Shown here piece after piece: positions 24,001-36,763 of a stretch of 64,000 bases of DNA. Under the pieces are notes generated by a model. The model ran no database searches and was not told the origin of the DNA. It saw only the letters and a list, made by a program, of their open reading frames with translations. A program made the translations under genes and the position numbers. The stretch comes from Asterias amurensis (lineage: Eukaryota > Echinodermata > Asteroidea > Forcipulatida > Asteriidae): the NCBI RefSeq assembly GCF_032118995.1, contig NC_092651.1:18832349-18896348 (forward strand). The letters are read 5' to 3'. Numbering within the stretch: the stretch's first letter is position 1; every line of letters starts with the position of its first letter.

Positions 24001-27000
24001 TGTCATGTTTGATACTGATGGAGGACTGTCATATCTAATGTAGTTCAAGAGCAATAATGAGCGACCAAGACACCAATAAGTGTTAAGTTTTAAATTTTTA
24101 AATTTTTAACTTTTTTTAAAACTTTTAGCTTTTTAAACTATTTGTAACTGTTTAATTTTTGAAAATGTTCAATCTGGGCCCAATGTTACAAATCTGCTTT
24201 AAGCATATCACAATTTTTTAAATGATGAACTTTTAAAAATTGTCCATGAAGCATACCGTGTATAGTGGTACAACTTGTGCAACACCTAGAGAGAATGTGG
24301 GTCAAGATCCATAGTGAAAATTAAACCTGGGGTAAACTTTAATGCTTAGAAGTGTTGATTGTTAGCGGTGAAGTTTTCTTGCCTCAAATTCTGATGGTGG
24401 AATTGTAGAATGTTGGTCAAGATCCATAGTCATAGTTAAGCCTGTGGTGAACTTTAATGTTAATAGAAGTGTTGATTGTAAATGGTCATCTTGGCTCAAG
24501 TTCTGATGGCCGAATCTTAGGATGTGGGTCAAGATTCACACAATTTACAATGAAACCTTCTATATTAACTTAAAGTTCATCACAGGCTTGACTATGGGTA
24601 TGGATCTTGACACGCATTCTACGATTCAGCCATCAGAATTTGAGGCAAGAAAACTTCACCATTAACAATCAACGCTTCTAAGCATAAAGAACTACCCCAG
24701 GTTTAATTTTCAATATGGATCTTTATCCACATTCTCTCTAGGTGTATCACAAGTTGTACCACTATACATGATATGCTTCTTGGACAATTTTTCAAAGCTA
24801 ATCATTTAAAAAAATTGTGATATGCTGAAAGCGTTGTTTTCAAATTATCTTCCAGCTTTGAAGCTGGAAGTAGCTAAATCGTTGGGTGTCCCTCAGATGC
24901 ACGTGTGTGTGACGCAACGTCTTAAGGGAGTACTATTAACAAACAAAAAGTAAACAACTGTTCCCATTTCAATTGCAGAGAAGGGTACCCCCTTTAAACA
25001 ATAATTGAAGTTGAAAATAGTAAAACAATCAAACAAAATTTTGCCTGAACACACATTAGATCAAACACACGATGTGTATTTTGTTCTAATATAAGATATT
25101 TTGGTTAATCAGCATCCTACTGGAGTAGAGAACAATAATAGTAAATTTTAATTTTTTAATGTTTTTAACCTTTTTAATTTTTGTTAAAATGTTCACATTT
25201 CGTTGATCTGCTTTCAGCAGCAAAAGTAAATAAATGAACTCATGCTTACCAGACTGAGGGTACCAAGCAAAAAATTCATATCACATGGAACATGTGACCG
25301 GTGTGTATTGCTCATAGAAAAATATGAAATAACTAATGTTTAGCGGCATTTTGTTCTACAGTAGCTAGCACAATGAAATGGTGCTTACCAGACTTAAGGA
25401 TAGCAGTTGTATAGGCATGTCACTTGCACCATGTGACTGGTGTGCTGTCATTTTGCCCTTGCTAAAATGGGTAAATCAGTATTTTAATGCTTAGCAGCTT
25501 TATGAAGTTTGGCAACTGGTGTTTCTGTGGGTTTTTGTCAGTAATTTGTAAGATTTTGGGATGGGTCATGAGGAGGTTGGAGTGGAACTAGTTGTCTTAA
25601 AAGTTTTAATTGTAAATAATCTTCATTGTAAATGGCAAAGTTATCTTGGCTCAAGTTATGATGTTGGGCAGATTCAGATATAGAAATGTTAAGCCTGTGG
25701 TGAACTTTAATGCTAAGAAGCGTTGATTGTGAATAGACAAGTTATCTTAGCTCACATGTTCTAACGGCAGATTGATAGAATGTGGGTCAAGATCCATAGT
25801 CATAGTTTAGACTGTGCTGAACTTTAATGCTTAGAAGGGTTGATTGTATGGTCAAGTTATCTTGGCTCAAGTTCTGATGGTTGAATCGTAGATTGTTGGT
25901 CAATCCATAGTCATAGTTAAGCCTGTGGTGAACTTTAATGTTAATAGAAGTGTTGATTGTAAATGGTCATCTTGGCTCAAGTTCTGATGGCCGAATCTTA
26001 GGATGTGGGTCAAGATCCACACAATTTACAATTGATGCTTCTATAAAGATTAAAGTTCACCACAGGCTTAGCTATGACTATGGATCTTGGCCAGCAGTCT
26101 ACAACTCAGCCACTGGAATATGAACCAAGAAAACTTGACCGTTTCAAATGAACTCTTTGTAGCATTAAAATTTTACCGCATGCTCAACTATGACTATGGA
26201 TCTTGGCCAACATTCTCTGGCTCAAGTTCTGATGGCTGTGTCACAGAATGTGGGTCAAAATCCAATGTTATAAGCAAGTGGTGAACTTGAGTGCTTTAGA
26301 TGATTTGATTGTAAATTGTCACTAGCTTTGTTCCATTTTTGGAGCTGGAAGTAGCTAAATCAATGGTTTGCCTCAGATGCATGAGTGTGACGCAATGTCG
26401 TAAGAGATTACTATTAACGGAAAAAGGATTGTAAAGGAGCTCAAACATTTACAAATAAGTTTCAACTATTTCCATTTCTGCTGTGGGAAAGAGTACCCTC
26501 TTTTAAAAAAAATGTTTCAGTTGAAAATAGAAACAAGCAAACAAAATTACCTTGAACACACTTTGGAATTCTAACCTGTCTGAGTACTTTTGCTAGATAT
26601 TTTGTTTTAGCATTGGATGTTTTGCTTAATCAGCATCCTACTGGAGAAACAAAAAGTAGTTGTAAATTCTTGAGGCGTTTTAACCTTTTTAACTTTTCAA
26701 ATTGTTCAAATTTCATTGATGTGCTTTGAGCATGCATAAGTATTTAAGCACAATGAAATTATGCTCACCACTAAGATTATTAGCAAAAAATTTGTGTCAC
26801 TTGAACCATGTGACTAGACATTGTCATTTTTGCCTTTCCTTAAAATGTGTTAAGCAGTATTTTAATGCTTCAGTAGTATATGAAATTGGGCAATTGGTGT
26901 TTCTGAGGGGTTTTTTGGTCAGTAATTTGTAAGATTTTGGGATGGGTCATGAGGAGGTTGGAGTGGAACTTCTTGTCTTAAAAGTTTGATTTGTAGATAA

Positions 27001-27470
27001 TATTCATTGTAAATGCTAAGGTATCTTGGCTCAAGTTCCCATTGCAGATTCACATATAGAATGTTAAGCCTGTGGTGAACTTTAGTGCTCAGCAGCAAGG
27101 ATTGTAAATGGACAAGTGATCTTGGCTCACAAGTTCTAATGGCTTATTATTCATAGAATACGGGTAAAGATCTGTAGTCAGAGTTAAGTCTGTGGTGAAC
27201 TTTATTACTCAGAATAGTTGATTTTAAGTGGTCATGTTATCATGACACTTAACTCATCTCGGCACTGAACTCACGGACTCCAAATCCTGATGTCTGAGTC
27301 ATATGTGGGATCCAGATCCGTTGTCGTAGTTAGTTGGCAAACTTGGATGAAAGAATTTTTAGCAGCATTTATTGTAAGGTGTAAGATTTCTTCGCACTTG
27401 ACTCAAGTTCTGATGGCCGGGTCATAGAATGTGGGTTGAGAACCATAATCATAGTTGTTGTGAACTGCAG
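21060..27470. repeat. Complex array: ~110-bp units, inverted units and higher-order copies
   Basis: Units carrying CTTAGAAG, GTTGATTGTAAA, TATCTTGGCTCAAGTTCTGATGG split as TCTTGGCTCAAG and TTCTGATGG, and GAATGTGGGTCAAGATCCA recur many times at 21.1-21.5, 22.15, 24.3-24.7, 25.6-26.3 and 27.0-27.45 kb. At 21.30-21.42 and 24.54-24.75 kb the unit is inverted (TATGGATCTTGAC...CAGAATTTGAGGCAAGAAAA), giving potential large stem-loops. A second block (CAGGGAAGGGTACCCTC, then a run ending TTTTGCTTAATC) is present in three copies near 21.6, 24.97 and 26.48 kb. No gene is supported. Confidence 0.75.
22960..24060 (+). repeat. ~200-bp tandem repeat, about 6 units
   Basis: Each unit contains CATGAAGTCCAGTCACAGAG, TGTATGTCATGTTTGATACT and GATGGAGGACTGTCATATC. 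Units start near 22995, 23155, 23355, 23575, 23760 and 23970. The first two stay open in one frame (117 codons), repeating HEVQSQSGLYVMFDTDGGLS. The others carry stops and indels, so I treat it as a repeat. Confidence 0.85.
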
Positions 27471-30280
27471 TTTAGAATGTATAATAGCCAAGTCATCTGA
27501 GCATTGGAACTCATGTACTTATTGTAGGAGTTGTCAAAATGTTAGTTTAGATGCATACCTTGATGTAGCTAGGGGGGTGGGGGCAAAGGGTGAGGACATG
27601 TGCCATATAGTGTGTTGTGTTTATTTTATGTTCTGAGGTTTATTGGGGGGGGGCGATGGGTTAAGTTTGTGACATGGCATCATCCTCTCATCTTGCCTCC
27701 AGGCGCCACGAACCCTATCTGCTTTATTGGATGCATCTATATACACAACTGTACACAATGACAACATGTTTAAAGTTTACTTATAAACATTTAGTGACAA
27801 TGCTTTGTACTTTCAAGGTATCGATGGTTGTACATCTGCCTAGTGTGCATGTATGGAACTTCTATATAAAATTTGCTTGCTACCCTGGACTTCATGTGTG
27901 TACAGCCCCTGGTCGTAGTTAAAGACTGGTCTATTGGTTGACAAGGGTATTTATCCAACACTGATGATTGCCAACATCTCAGCGATCAACATTCTTTTGT
28001 TCATGAACATCAATCAAGTCGCTTGTCCGACCACAAGTTGACGTACAGGTCAGATTCAAAGCACTGATTCCAGGATGTTGTTGACCACATGGTTTGTGCG
28101 GTTTCTTTCTTCTATAAAATTCTATCTTCAGTCATTGTTCAAAACTTCAGAGAGGACAACATTGATGTACATGTATGAGCTTCTTCATCTAAGGAGACTT
28201 GAATGAGGCAATGGTGCTTGTGAATCAATACTCACTGTGTGGGGAAACAGCACTGCCTCTACCAAGCTTCTCCCTGTAGTTACTGGATTGATGCTCATAA
28301 GATGCTACCTCTTTCTTCAGATGACACTATCTCTGATGATAAGATGCTGACTCTCTCTTCATCATCATGATCTGTTGCTTGTGCAGTGGTGCTTTTGAAT
28401 CTGTTAAAAGCAGTGTTTTGGTGTGACAGCCTTTTTTGCTGATTGGTGAAAAGTTAAATATAATGAAACATGGCCAAAACATTGTTTTATAAGTTTACAA
28501 AGTTTTTACTTAAAAGCAGGTTGTTTTTAAAGCCCTGAATCCTTCAATATCCTCTAAATGGTGAACTGGGGAGTAGTCAATTGGGAAGGGCATCATGGTT
28601 GATAATTATTGGTACATACAGTAACTTTAGGACAAGAGAGTAAGGCAAGAAATGCTTGTTCACCACATTGGAAAATTTGTATACAGATACATAAAATTAT
28701 GTGCATTGCTTTGAATGCTATTTCGTTTTTATTATAAATTGTACACTACACATTGCACACAGTGCATGATGCATTTCCTGCCTTAAAGTATTTAGACAAC
28801 TCTTGTGCTTATAATGTTTTAGTTGCATTAAATTTTGGAGTGCCCTCAATTTTCAAAAATCCTCCACTAAAAGCTACATGGAAATTTGAAGATTTGAGGC
28901 TGAGAGTATTCAAATTGATACAGCAACTCTAAAGGTCTTCTACATTGTAATGTGATATGCCATTCATAATGTTCAATGTATTTCTTGGGAACATTTTTTT
29001 TTTTGAAAGAAAATTTTGTACATAATTTTTTTAAATTCTCTTTTTGTGAAGATGCCTTTCTTCGGTTGTGAAATGCTTAGTTCTCTAGCCCATGTCCATA
29101 TTGAGTGTCGTTAAAATAGATCGTCGCCGTCGTCTTTGTCGTTATGCTCGGTTCTGCGCCAATAGCCGGCCGGGCTGCGTTCAACCTTGTCATCTATTCA
29201 CTGTTGTGCTTCAATGCATTTTTTGGGCACTTGTGTTTGATAGGTTTGTTGTTTCTGCTTTGCATCATCTATATACAAACTTCCAAACAAAGTTTTGCAT
29301 AATGATGTAAAGCTTTTCAAAAAATCAAACACTTTAAATCTTGGTTGTGCTCCGTGGGTTGATGTGGCTGGCAGCCAAAGGCGCCCTTGCATGCAATTTA
29401 GTTCTAAGCTGCGAGTAATTACCTCCCCCCAAATTATTATAAAATAAGGCAAAGGAATTAGTTTTTAAACCAGTTTAATACAGAAAACCAATTGATCTTC
29501 ATTGTCATTGTGCATGTATTCTCAAACTGAGGCTATAAAGAACACTACTCACTGCTTACTGCTCGTAATATTCCTGCTTGAACTTTGTGTGGGTATAGGA
29601 ACACAAGCCACATTTATATGTTTTCTTCATTAACTGTGATTTTCTGAACTTGATAGATCTGCTGTCGCAAGAAGTCATGTTTGAGCTTTGCTTCTAAGCC
29701 CCCCCCCCCCCTTGGTGTTTGATAATTCGCATATTTGTAACAAGTGTAGTTTTCGTTTAGTATAAGGCGCATCTATGCATACAATTATTATGCATTTATT
29801 CATTCATTCATTCATTCTTATTAAAAACCAACTGGTAGCTGAGTTATGTGGCGTTATACAGGGTTAAATTGCGTTTAAAAATTACAGAGAAAAAGACATA
29901 AAATAGCACCACCGCTGTATGGGGATACCTATAGGTACATTTTAACAAAGATGAAAATAAATACGAGTATAAATTTGACAAACTATGAAAGGGCATTATG
30001 AAAAAGCACAGGGTGTTGTGGGAACCCTATAATACATGCAAGGTATACTTAATAATAGGCATGGCTTTAAGATCATCCATACCACTGATCCTCAAACTGT
30101 TTGACATGACCCAAAAAATTAGACCACAACCTGTGACAAAATTGCAGAACTGTATCACAAAAGTTATGATTTCTTTCACCTGGCAAGACTGAAGATCTGA
30201 AAAGATGTTCTTGAAGATGACATTTCAGATTATTTTATTTCTCAGCAAAGAAAAAATAGTTAAGTTTAGGCCTACAATAG
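27471..30280. other. Unassigned stretch
   Basis: No recognisable exon. Short G and C homopolymers (27640-27650, 29699-29711) and a short ATTC repeat near 29800 are visible. Confidence 0.3.
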
Positions 30281-30283
30281 TCG

Positions 30284-30445
30284 TCAATTTCACAAAACTC
30301 TGCCTTTTTGAGGATTAATCTTAAGACTTACGACAAGTTAAATTCCGTATCCGAAGACGTTCGGACGCATTGAACCCATCCTAAGTAAGAATGATTAACT
30401 CGTCCTTATACGAGGTATGATTAATTCTAGCGTTTGTGAAATTGG
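30284..30445. mobile_element. Small fold-back element (CAATTTCACAAA termini)
   Basis: Ends GTCAATTTCACAAAACTCTG and CGTTTGTGAAATTGGC are inverted repeats about 160 bp apart. There is no coding capacity, consistent with a MITE. A partly related sequence is at 51105-51235. Confidence 0.55.
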
Positions 30446-31039
30446 CTTTAGAATGGTAGTAGAATATTTGACTATGCCAGTATATTACATTAGAGTAGTT
30501 TAATGTTGTACTAGGATAGTTTTTCTAGGATAGTTTTTCAGTAATATTAGAAGCATAAGTAAATAAGTAGCAGTAGAATGGTATTAGAATATTTAATTAT
30601 GCCAGTATATAACATTAAAGTAGTTTAAGATAGTACTAGGATAGTTTTTCAGTAAATATTAGAAGTAGAAGTAGATAAGTAGCAGTAGATAGAAATAATT
30701 TATCAGTAAATATTTAAATATTAGAGGTAGTAGTAGTAATAGTATATAACAGCATATCTTCAACAACATGTTTTTCTAAAAATCTCTCTTAACCAGGTGA
30801 GAGAAATAGCAGCATAAGATGTTTCAGGATCTTTTCAGATCAGTTTCTAGGAAATTTATGGGAAAAAACACCAAAGCTGGCCCTTGTTCTGCAGAAATTA
30901 ACAATAATAAGCTTCCATTATTGAATGTCAATAGATAAATATAAACATAAACACATTCATGTTGCAACTAAAAGCTGCATGTTAGTTTGATTCCTAATGC
31001 AATAACTTGTTATTAAAGGCAATGCTACAGAGCGAACTT

Positions 31040-32030
31040 CATGGTTCTGCTGACTCATGGCTCTCTGCTTACTCATGGCTCTCTGCTTACTCATGGCTCT
31101 TTGCTTACTCATGGCTGTAATTACTTATGGCTCTTTGCTTACTCATGGCTGTGCTTACTCATGGCTCTCTGCTTACTCATGGCTGTACTTACTCATGGCT
31201 CTCTGCTTATTCATGGCTCTCTGCTTACTCATGGCTCTCTGCTTGCTCATGGCTGTGCTTACTCATGGCCATGCTTACTCATGGCTATGCTTATACTCAC
31301 GACTCTCTGCTTACTCATGGCTCTCTGCTTACCCATGGCTCTCTGCTTACTCATGGCTCTCTGCTTACTCGTGGCTCTCTGCTTACTCATGGCTGTGCTT
31401 ACTCATGGCTCTCTGCTTGCTCATGGCTGTGCTTACTCATGGCGATGCTTACTCATGGCTCGGCTTATACTCATGATGCTCTGCTTACTCATGGCTCTCT
31501 GCTTACACATGGCTGTGCTTACTCATGGCTCTCTGCTTATTCATGGCTCTCTGCTTACTCATGGCTCTCTGCTTGCTCATGGCTGTGCTTACTCATGGCC
31601 ATGCTTACTCATGGCTATGCTTATACTCACGACTCTCTGCTTACTCATGGCTCTCTGTTTACCCATGGCTGTACTTACTCATGGTTCTCTCCTTACTCAT
31701 GGCTCTCTGCTTACTCGTGGCTCTCTGCTTACTCATGGCTCTCTGCCTACTCATGGCTGTACTTACTCATGGCTCTCTGCTTACTCATGGCTCTCTGCTT
31801 ACTTATGGCTCTGCTTATACTCATGACGCTCTGCTTACTCCTGGCTCTGCTTACACATGGCTGTGCTTACTCATGGCTCTCTGCTTACTCATGGCTGTAC
31901 TTACTCATGGTTCTCTGCTTACTCATGGTTCTCTGCTTACTTATGGCTGTGCTTACTCGAGGCTCTCTGCTTGCTCATGGCTGTGCTTACTCATGGCTCT
32001 CTGCTTACTCATGGCTCTCTGCTTATTCAG
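31040..32030 (+). repeat. 16/18-bp minisatellite (CTCTCTGCTTACTCATGG)
   Basis: About 1 kb of near-perfect 18-bp units mixed with 16-bp units (CTGTGCTTACTCATGG) and a few longer ones. The 18-bp unit has no stop in any forward frame, which explains the overlapping open frames of 139-320 codons. No protein is proposed. Confidence 0.95.
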
Positions 32031-32240
32031 TGTGTTTGTTCTTGTATCTTTGTGCTTGTGTTGTTTTCTGTGTGTTCATTGTCCACTAAGAGGATTTGTT
32101 TGTTTGTTTGATGGTTTGTTTGTTTGTTTGAGTTTATGTGAGTTTGTTTTAGTGTCTGTTTTCAGTCTAGTAAGAGTTTAGTTGTTCTTGTATATGTGTG
32201 CTTGTTTTGTTTTCTAAGTATTTATTGTCTGGTTATAGTA

Positions 32241-32750
32241 TTTGTTTGTTTGTTTGTTTGTTTGTTTGTTTGTTTGTTTGTTTAATTGTTTGTTTGTTTG
32301 TTTGTTTGTTTGTTTGTTTGTTTGTTTGTTTGTTTGTTTGTTTGTTTGTTTGTTTGTTTGTTTGTTTGTTTGTTTGTTTGTTTGTTTGTTTGTTTGTTTG
32401 TTTGTTTGTTTGTTTGTTTGTTTGTTTGTTTGTTTGTTTGTTTGTTTGTTTGTTTGTTTGTTTGTTTGTTTGTTTGTTTGTTTGTTTGTTTGTTTGTTTG
32501 TTTGTTTGTTTGTTTGTTTGTTTGTTTGTTTGTTTGTTTGTTTGTTTGTTTGTTTGTTTGTTTGTTTGTTTGTTTGTTTGTTTGTTTGTTTGTTTGTTTG
32601 TTTGTTTGTTTGTTTGTTTGTTTGTTTGTTTGTTTGTTTGTTTGTTTGTTTGTTTGTTTGTTTGTTTGTTTGTTTGTTTGTTTGTTTGTTTGTTTGTTTG
32701 TTTGTTTGTTTGTTTGTTTGTTTGTTTGTTTGTTTGTTTGTTTGTTTGTT
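32241..32750 (+). repeat. (TTTG)n microsatellite, about 127 units
   Basis: 510 bp of TTTG with a single interruption (TTTAATTG) at 32281-32288 and no other visible change over the remaining ~460 bp. Shorter TTTG runs precede it at 32090-32130. Such purity suggests recent expansion. Confidence 0.98.
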
Positions 32751-32879
32751 ACTATTTTGAGACGTTTTTATGCTATTATGTTTGTTTACTCTAGAATATT
32801 TTTGCCTTGATTTTGTATACAAATAAAACGCACTAAAGGTACAAACTGTTTACTGTGTGAATTTTTGCTTTATTGTCTC

Positions 32880-34865
32880 TGAGTCTGGGTTGGATGGGAA
32901 CAATCAGGCTTGGGTGGTGCACTTCTGCCTATTTAGGTGTGTCGAACAATCAGGCTTGGGTGGTGCACTTCTGCCTATTTAGGTGTGTCATGTGACATCT
33001 CTTTAATGGGGGGGGGGTGGGGTGCACTTCTGCCTATATATGTATGTGACATTTGCTAAATAGCTGGGGGTGCACTTCTGGCTAATTAGGTATTTGTGGC
33101 ATTTCCTTAGTATAGGGGGAGGGTACTTCTTCCTAGTTAGCTATGTCCTGTGACATTTCCTTATTAGGGGGGTGCACTTCTGGCTATGTGAAGTGACGTT
33201 ACCTTAATAGCGGGGGGGGGGGGGGGGGGGTCTTGGAGTTCTGCCTAAAGTCATGTGACATTTCTTTAATAGGGGGCTGGGGGTTGGGCTTTGGGGATGC
33301 ACTTCTGCCTATGTCACGTGACATTTCCTTAATAGGGGGAGGTAAACCTCTGCCTTATTAGGTATGTCACGTGACAATTTGTCTGCGGGGGGGGGGGGGG
33401 GCGCTGCACTTGTCATGTGACATTTTGTCATTAGGGGGGTCGGGGTGGCACTTGAGGATAATTGGGTATGTCATGTGACGACATTTTCTCCTAGCGGGGG
33501 GGGGGGGGGTGTTGATGGGCTTCTGCCTAATTATGTATGTCATGTGATTTTTCATAAATGTCATGTGACATTTCCTTAATAGCGGGTGTGGGGGCGTTGT
33601 TCTCTGCCTTGTTAGGTATGTCATGTGACATTTGGTTAGTAAGGGGGGCTGGGTGTGCACTTCTGCCTTATTAGGTATATGTCATGTGACATTTCCATAC
33701 ATGGGGGGGGCACTTCTGGCTAATTAGGTATATGTCATGTGACATTTCCTTAGTAGGGGGTGGGGTGGGGGGGGGCAAGGACTTCTGCCTTATTAGGTAT
33801 GTCATGTGACAATTTCTCTGCAGGGGGGGGGGCGCTGCACTTGTCATGTGACATTTTGTTATGAGGGGGGGTTGCACTTGAGGCTAATTAAGTTTTCTGC
33901 ATGTGACATGTTTTCATAAATGTCATGTGACATTTCCTTAATAGACCTTATCGCAAATACCAATGCGCAAGCGCAGACTGTTGAGTGAGGTGCATTGTGG
34001 GATAGATATGAATCAAATTTTGCTACCAGCTAGACCACAATGCATCTAATTCCAAGCTTTACGCGCGCGCCCCAGTATTTGCGAAAAGGTCTATAGTGGG
34101 GGTGGGGGCGTTGTTCTTCTGCCTTATTAGGTATGTCATGTGACATTTGGTTAGTAAGGGGGGCTGGGTGTGCACTTCTGCCTTAGGTATATGTCATGTG
34201 ACATTTCCATACATGGGGGGGGCACTTCTGGCAAAAAAATTGAGATATGTCATGTGACATTTCCCTGATATCGTTGGGGCATTTCCTTACATAAGGGGGC
34301 ACTTCTAGCTAATTAGGTTAATGTCACGTAACATTTCCTTACTGGGGGGGGGGTGTGCACTTCTGCCTTATTTGGTATATGTCATGTGACATTTCCTTAC
34401 ATGGGGGGCACTTCTGGCTAATTAGGTATATGTAATGTGACATTTCCTTACTGGGGGGGGGGTGCACTTCTGGCTAATTAGGTATATGTTATGTGACATT
34501 TCCTTACTAGGGGGGGGGGGGTGCACCGCTGGCTAATTAGGTATGGGGGGGTGTGCACTACTGCCTTATTAGGTATGTCATATGTGACATTTCTCTGGGG
34601 GGCGCTTGGGTCCACTTGTCATGTGACATTTTGTTATTAGGGGGGGGGGGGGCGCAGGTGGCACTTGAGCTGGCTAACTGGGTATGTCATGTGATATTTT
34701 CCTAGCCGGGGGGGGGGGGGGGAGGGGGTGTTGATGGGCTTCTGCCTAATTATGTACATATTTCATGTAACTATGTATGTCATGTGATTTTTCATCAATG
34801 TCATGTGACATTTCCTTAATAGCGGGGGGGGGGGGGGGGTGGGGGGGGGGGGCGTTGTTCTTCTG
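32880..34865 (+). repeat. G-tract/E-box minisatellite array, copy 1
   Basis: Loose ~55-75-bp units: GGTATGTCATGTGACATTTC, CTTAATAG, a run of 6-20 G, then TGCACTTCTGCCTAATTA. The word GTCATGTGAC (sometimes GTCACGTGAC) recurs in most units. G-run length varies greatly between units. The minus strand reads as proline-rich low-complexity peptide, which is not considered a gene. Confidence 0.92.
33942..34095. mobile_element. MITE with TAGACCTT termini inserted in the G-tract array
   Basis: Inverted termini TAGACCTTATCGCAAATAC and GTATTTGCGAAAAGGTCTA enclose about 150 bp unlike the surrounding array. The array sequence resumes immediately outside (CCTTAA before, TAGTGGGGGTGGGG after), consistent with a TA target. 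A related TAGACCTT element is at 51770-51946. Confidence 0.75.
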
Positions 34866-35665
34866 CCTTATTAGGTTAGTCGTAAAACTGCATCACTACA
34901 TCCATCATGGAACAAAACTGCGCTACATATTACAGTAAACTAGACATTTAATCTAAATTTAGTTGAATTAAATTAAATTAATTAAAATCAAATTAAAAAT
35001 CAAATTAAAATTTCCTTTAAATTATTTTAAACATATTTTTAACTAAGTTAAACTACAATACACTAATCTAAAATAACTTACACTACACTTATGTAAACAG
35101 CACTATATAAATGAATCTAATCATTTAACGGGGTGCCGCGCGAAGCGCGGCATCCCGCTAGTCTATAATTAAATTTTAAAACTTATTAATTTCTTTTTCT
35201 TTCTTGGATTCTCGCCTCTTGAGGGCGCTGTGTTGCAGCCAGTTACTGTGTTTTTCCACCGTGACAAGTGTACACAAATCATGCAGAGATTTACGGAACA
35301 CCTTTGCTATGAATTGGTGATTTTTCCTCCACCCTACAGACCTTGGACACAGGTAAATACATATTGACTCATTATATTTCCAATTACAGTAATAATTTGG
35401 GTGTTTGGATGATCAAAAGAAGTGTTTTTTTATGACTTGTTTTGAAGGTTCTCTACCGAAACGAAGTGAATGGGTTTTTATCATGCAGCATCTATTTCGT
35501 GATAATTTGTTCATAGAGTTACAACACAAGTAGGTACGTGACTGGTGACAAAACGAGGCATATAACCAACACAACGTATGAAGCTAAACCACGAATGGTT
35601 GTGATTAAAATACGCATGCGCAAGTTGTGATTAGTCTCTCGCAGTCGTAATGTTGTGTTTATTTT
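34866..35665 (+). repeat. Duplicated flank following array copy 1
   Basis: Shares long near-identical stretches with 39715-40700: CAAAACTGCGCTACA, GTAAACTAGACATTT, GGATTCTCGCCTCTTGAGGG and ACCACGAATGGTTGTGATTA. Array plus flank form a segmental duplication with an offset of about 4.85 kb. Confidence 0.9.
35131..35161 (+). mobile_element. Helitron-type 3' terminus (hairpin + CTAG)
   Basis: An 11-12-bp stem (GGGTGCCGCGC / GCGCGGCATCCC) with a GAA loop is followed one base later by CTAG and then T. Helitrons end in CTRR after a short hairpin and insert between A and T. The 5' TC terminus was not located, so the element's extent is unknown. Confidence 0.55.
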
Positions 35666-36126
35666 TGAGCCAATACTATTTTCTGTATTATAAACCATCT
35701 AAAGTTTAACCCCGTCATATTTTGTAGCGTAACTGCTTTGGGTAAACTGTCTACTGATACCTTTTAATGGTTGGATCATGAATGGTGGTTTCCTTACCCT
35801 GTGTTCGCACTATTTCCCAAATAAACAGTTTGATTTGCATATTAATGAATATGCATTTAGGCAGAAGTTCAACCCAGTGTTTTGCATCTCAGTTTGTTCA
35901 CACGGAGAGGGCGCCAACCAAAAAGCTGTAAGTTAAAAGGTGCTCATAGAGTCGTATATCTGCAATCAATGCTTGTGCTAATTAATATTCAAAAATTATT
36001 TTAAAAACTGTTTTAGGTATCTGAACCTCTTGAAAACCAATCAAATATATTTTCGTACAACTAATAAAACATCTGATTTCTTTTCAATTTTTGGCAGGTC
36101 AGCTTTTCGGAATTTTTGCTTATAGG

Positions 36127-36763
36127 TAATGCTGGGCGAATAGTGAAATTTTGTTATTCGGATATCGCTGGCCAACTATCCGAAACTAACCGGATACTCG
36201 AATAATTTTTTTCCGCCGCTAGAGGGCGCTATTAAAATAATAAAAAAATAAATTTTTGTCGCTAGAGTGCGCTGTTCGTTTGTGAATGAGATCTTCTGGG
36301 TGGATTGATATAAGTTTTAGACATTGTCACTCGGTTCATTCATAAAAATGACCGGATCTAATTTAAAGATGGGGATTTGCTTTTTCTTTTGATCGTGGAT
36401 AACTCTACGTGAAGGAAAACTTGTGTAATCTTCGAACAAATTACGCCAGAAATGTGATCGTTTTAACTCTTCACGGAGGTATGCATAGTAAAATACTTAA
36501 TTTATGATGTTTTATGCTGTCTTAATAGAAGTTTTATTAGGATTCAGACAAAACATTCATGTCAGTTGTCACCCGACGTCCACGGATATTTGGATATTAA
36601 AGAATATCTGGTTACTTGGTTGTAATTACAGAACTATCCGGTTTATAAATAGCTATTCGCGCCCTATGCGGATATCCGGTTAAGAAAAAAAAGGCATTCG
36701 CGGTTACGGATAGGAAAACCTGTTCGCCATTAACCGGATATTCAAACAATTCGCCCAGGCCTA
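36127..36763. mobile_element. Non-autonomous hAT-like element, copy 1
   Basis: Ends TAATGCTGGGCGAA and TTCGCCCAGGCCTA are inverted. The inside is homologous to 42987-43583 (GAATAGTGAAATTTTGTTAT, TCGGTTCATTCATAAAAATG, CGCCCTATGCGGATATCC). There is no transposase. The flanking octamers match imperfectly here. Confidence 0.75.

Noticed and set aside
31041..32181. Overlapping plus-strand open frames of 139-320 codons rich in LLTHGS / LCLLMA repeats
   Set aside because: They translate an 18-bp minisatellite that lacks stops in all forward frames; the 16-bp units drift the frame, so no single protein is conserved.
32198..32822. Open frames of ~170-200 codons (CLFV and NKQT repeats) on both strands
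   Set aside because: Pure translation of the (TTTG)n microsatellite.
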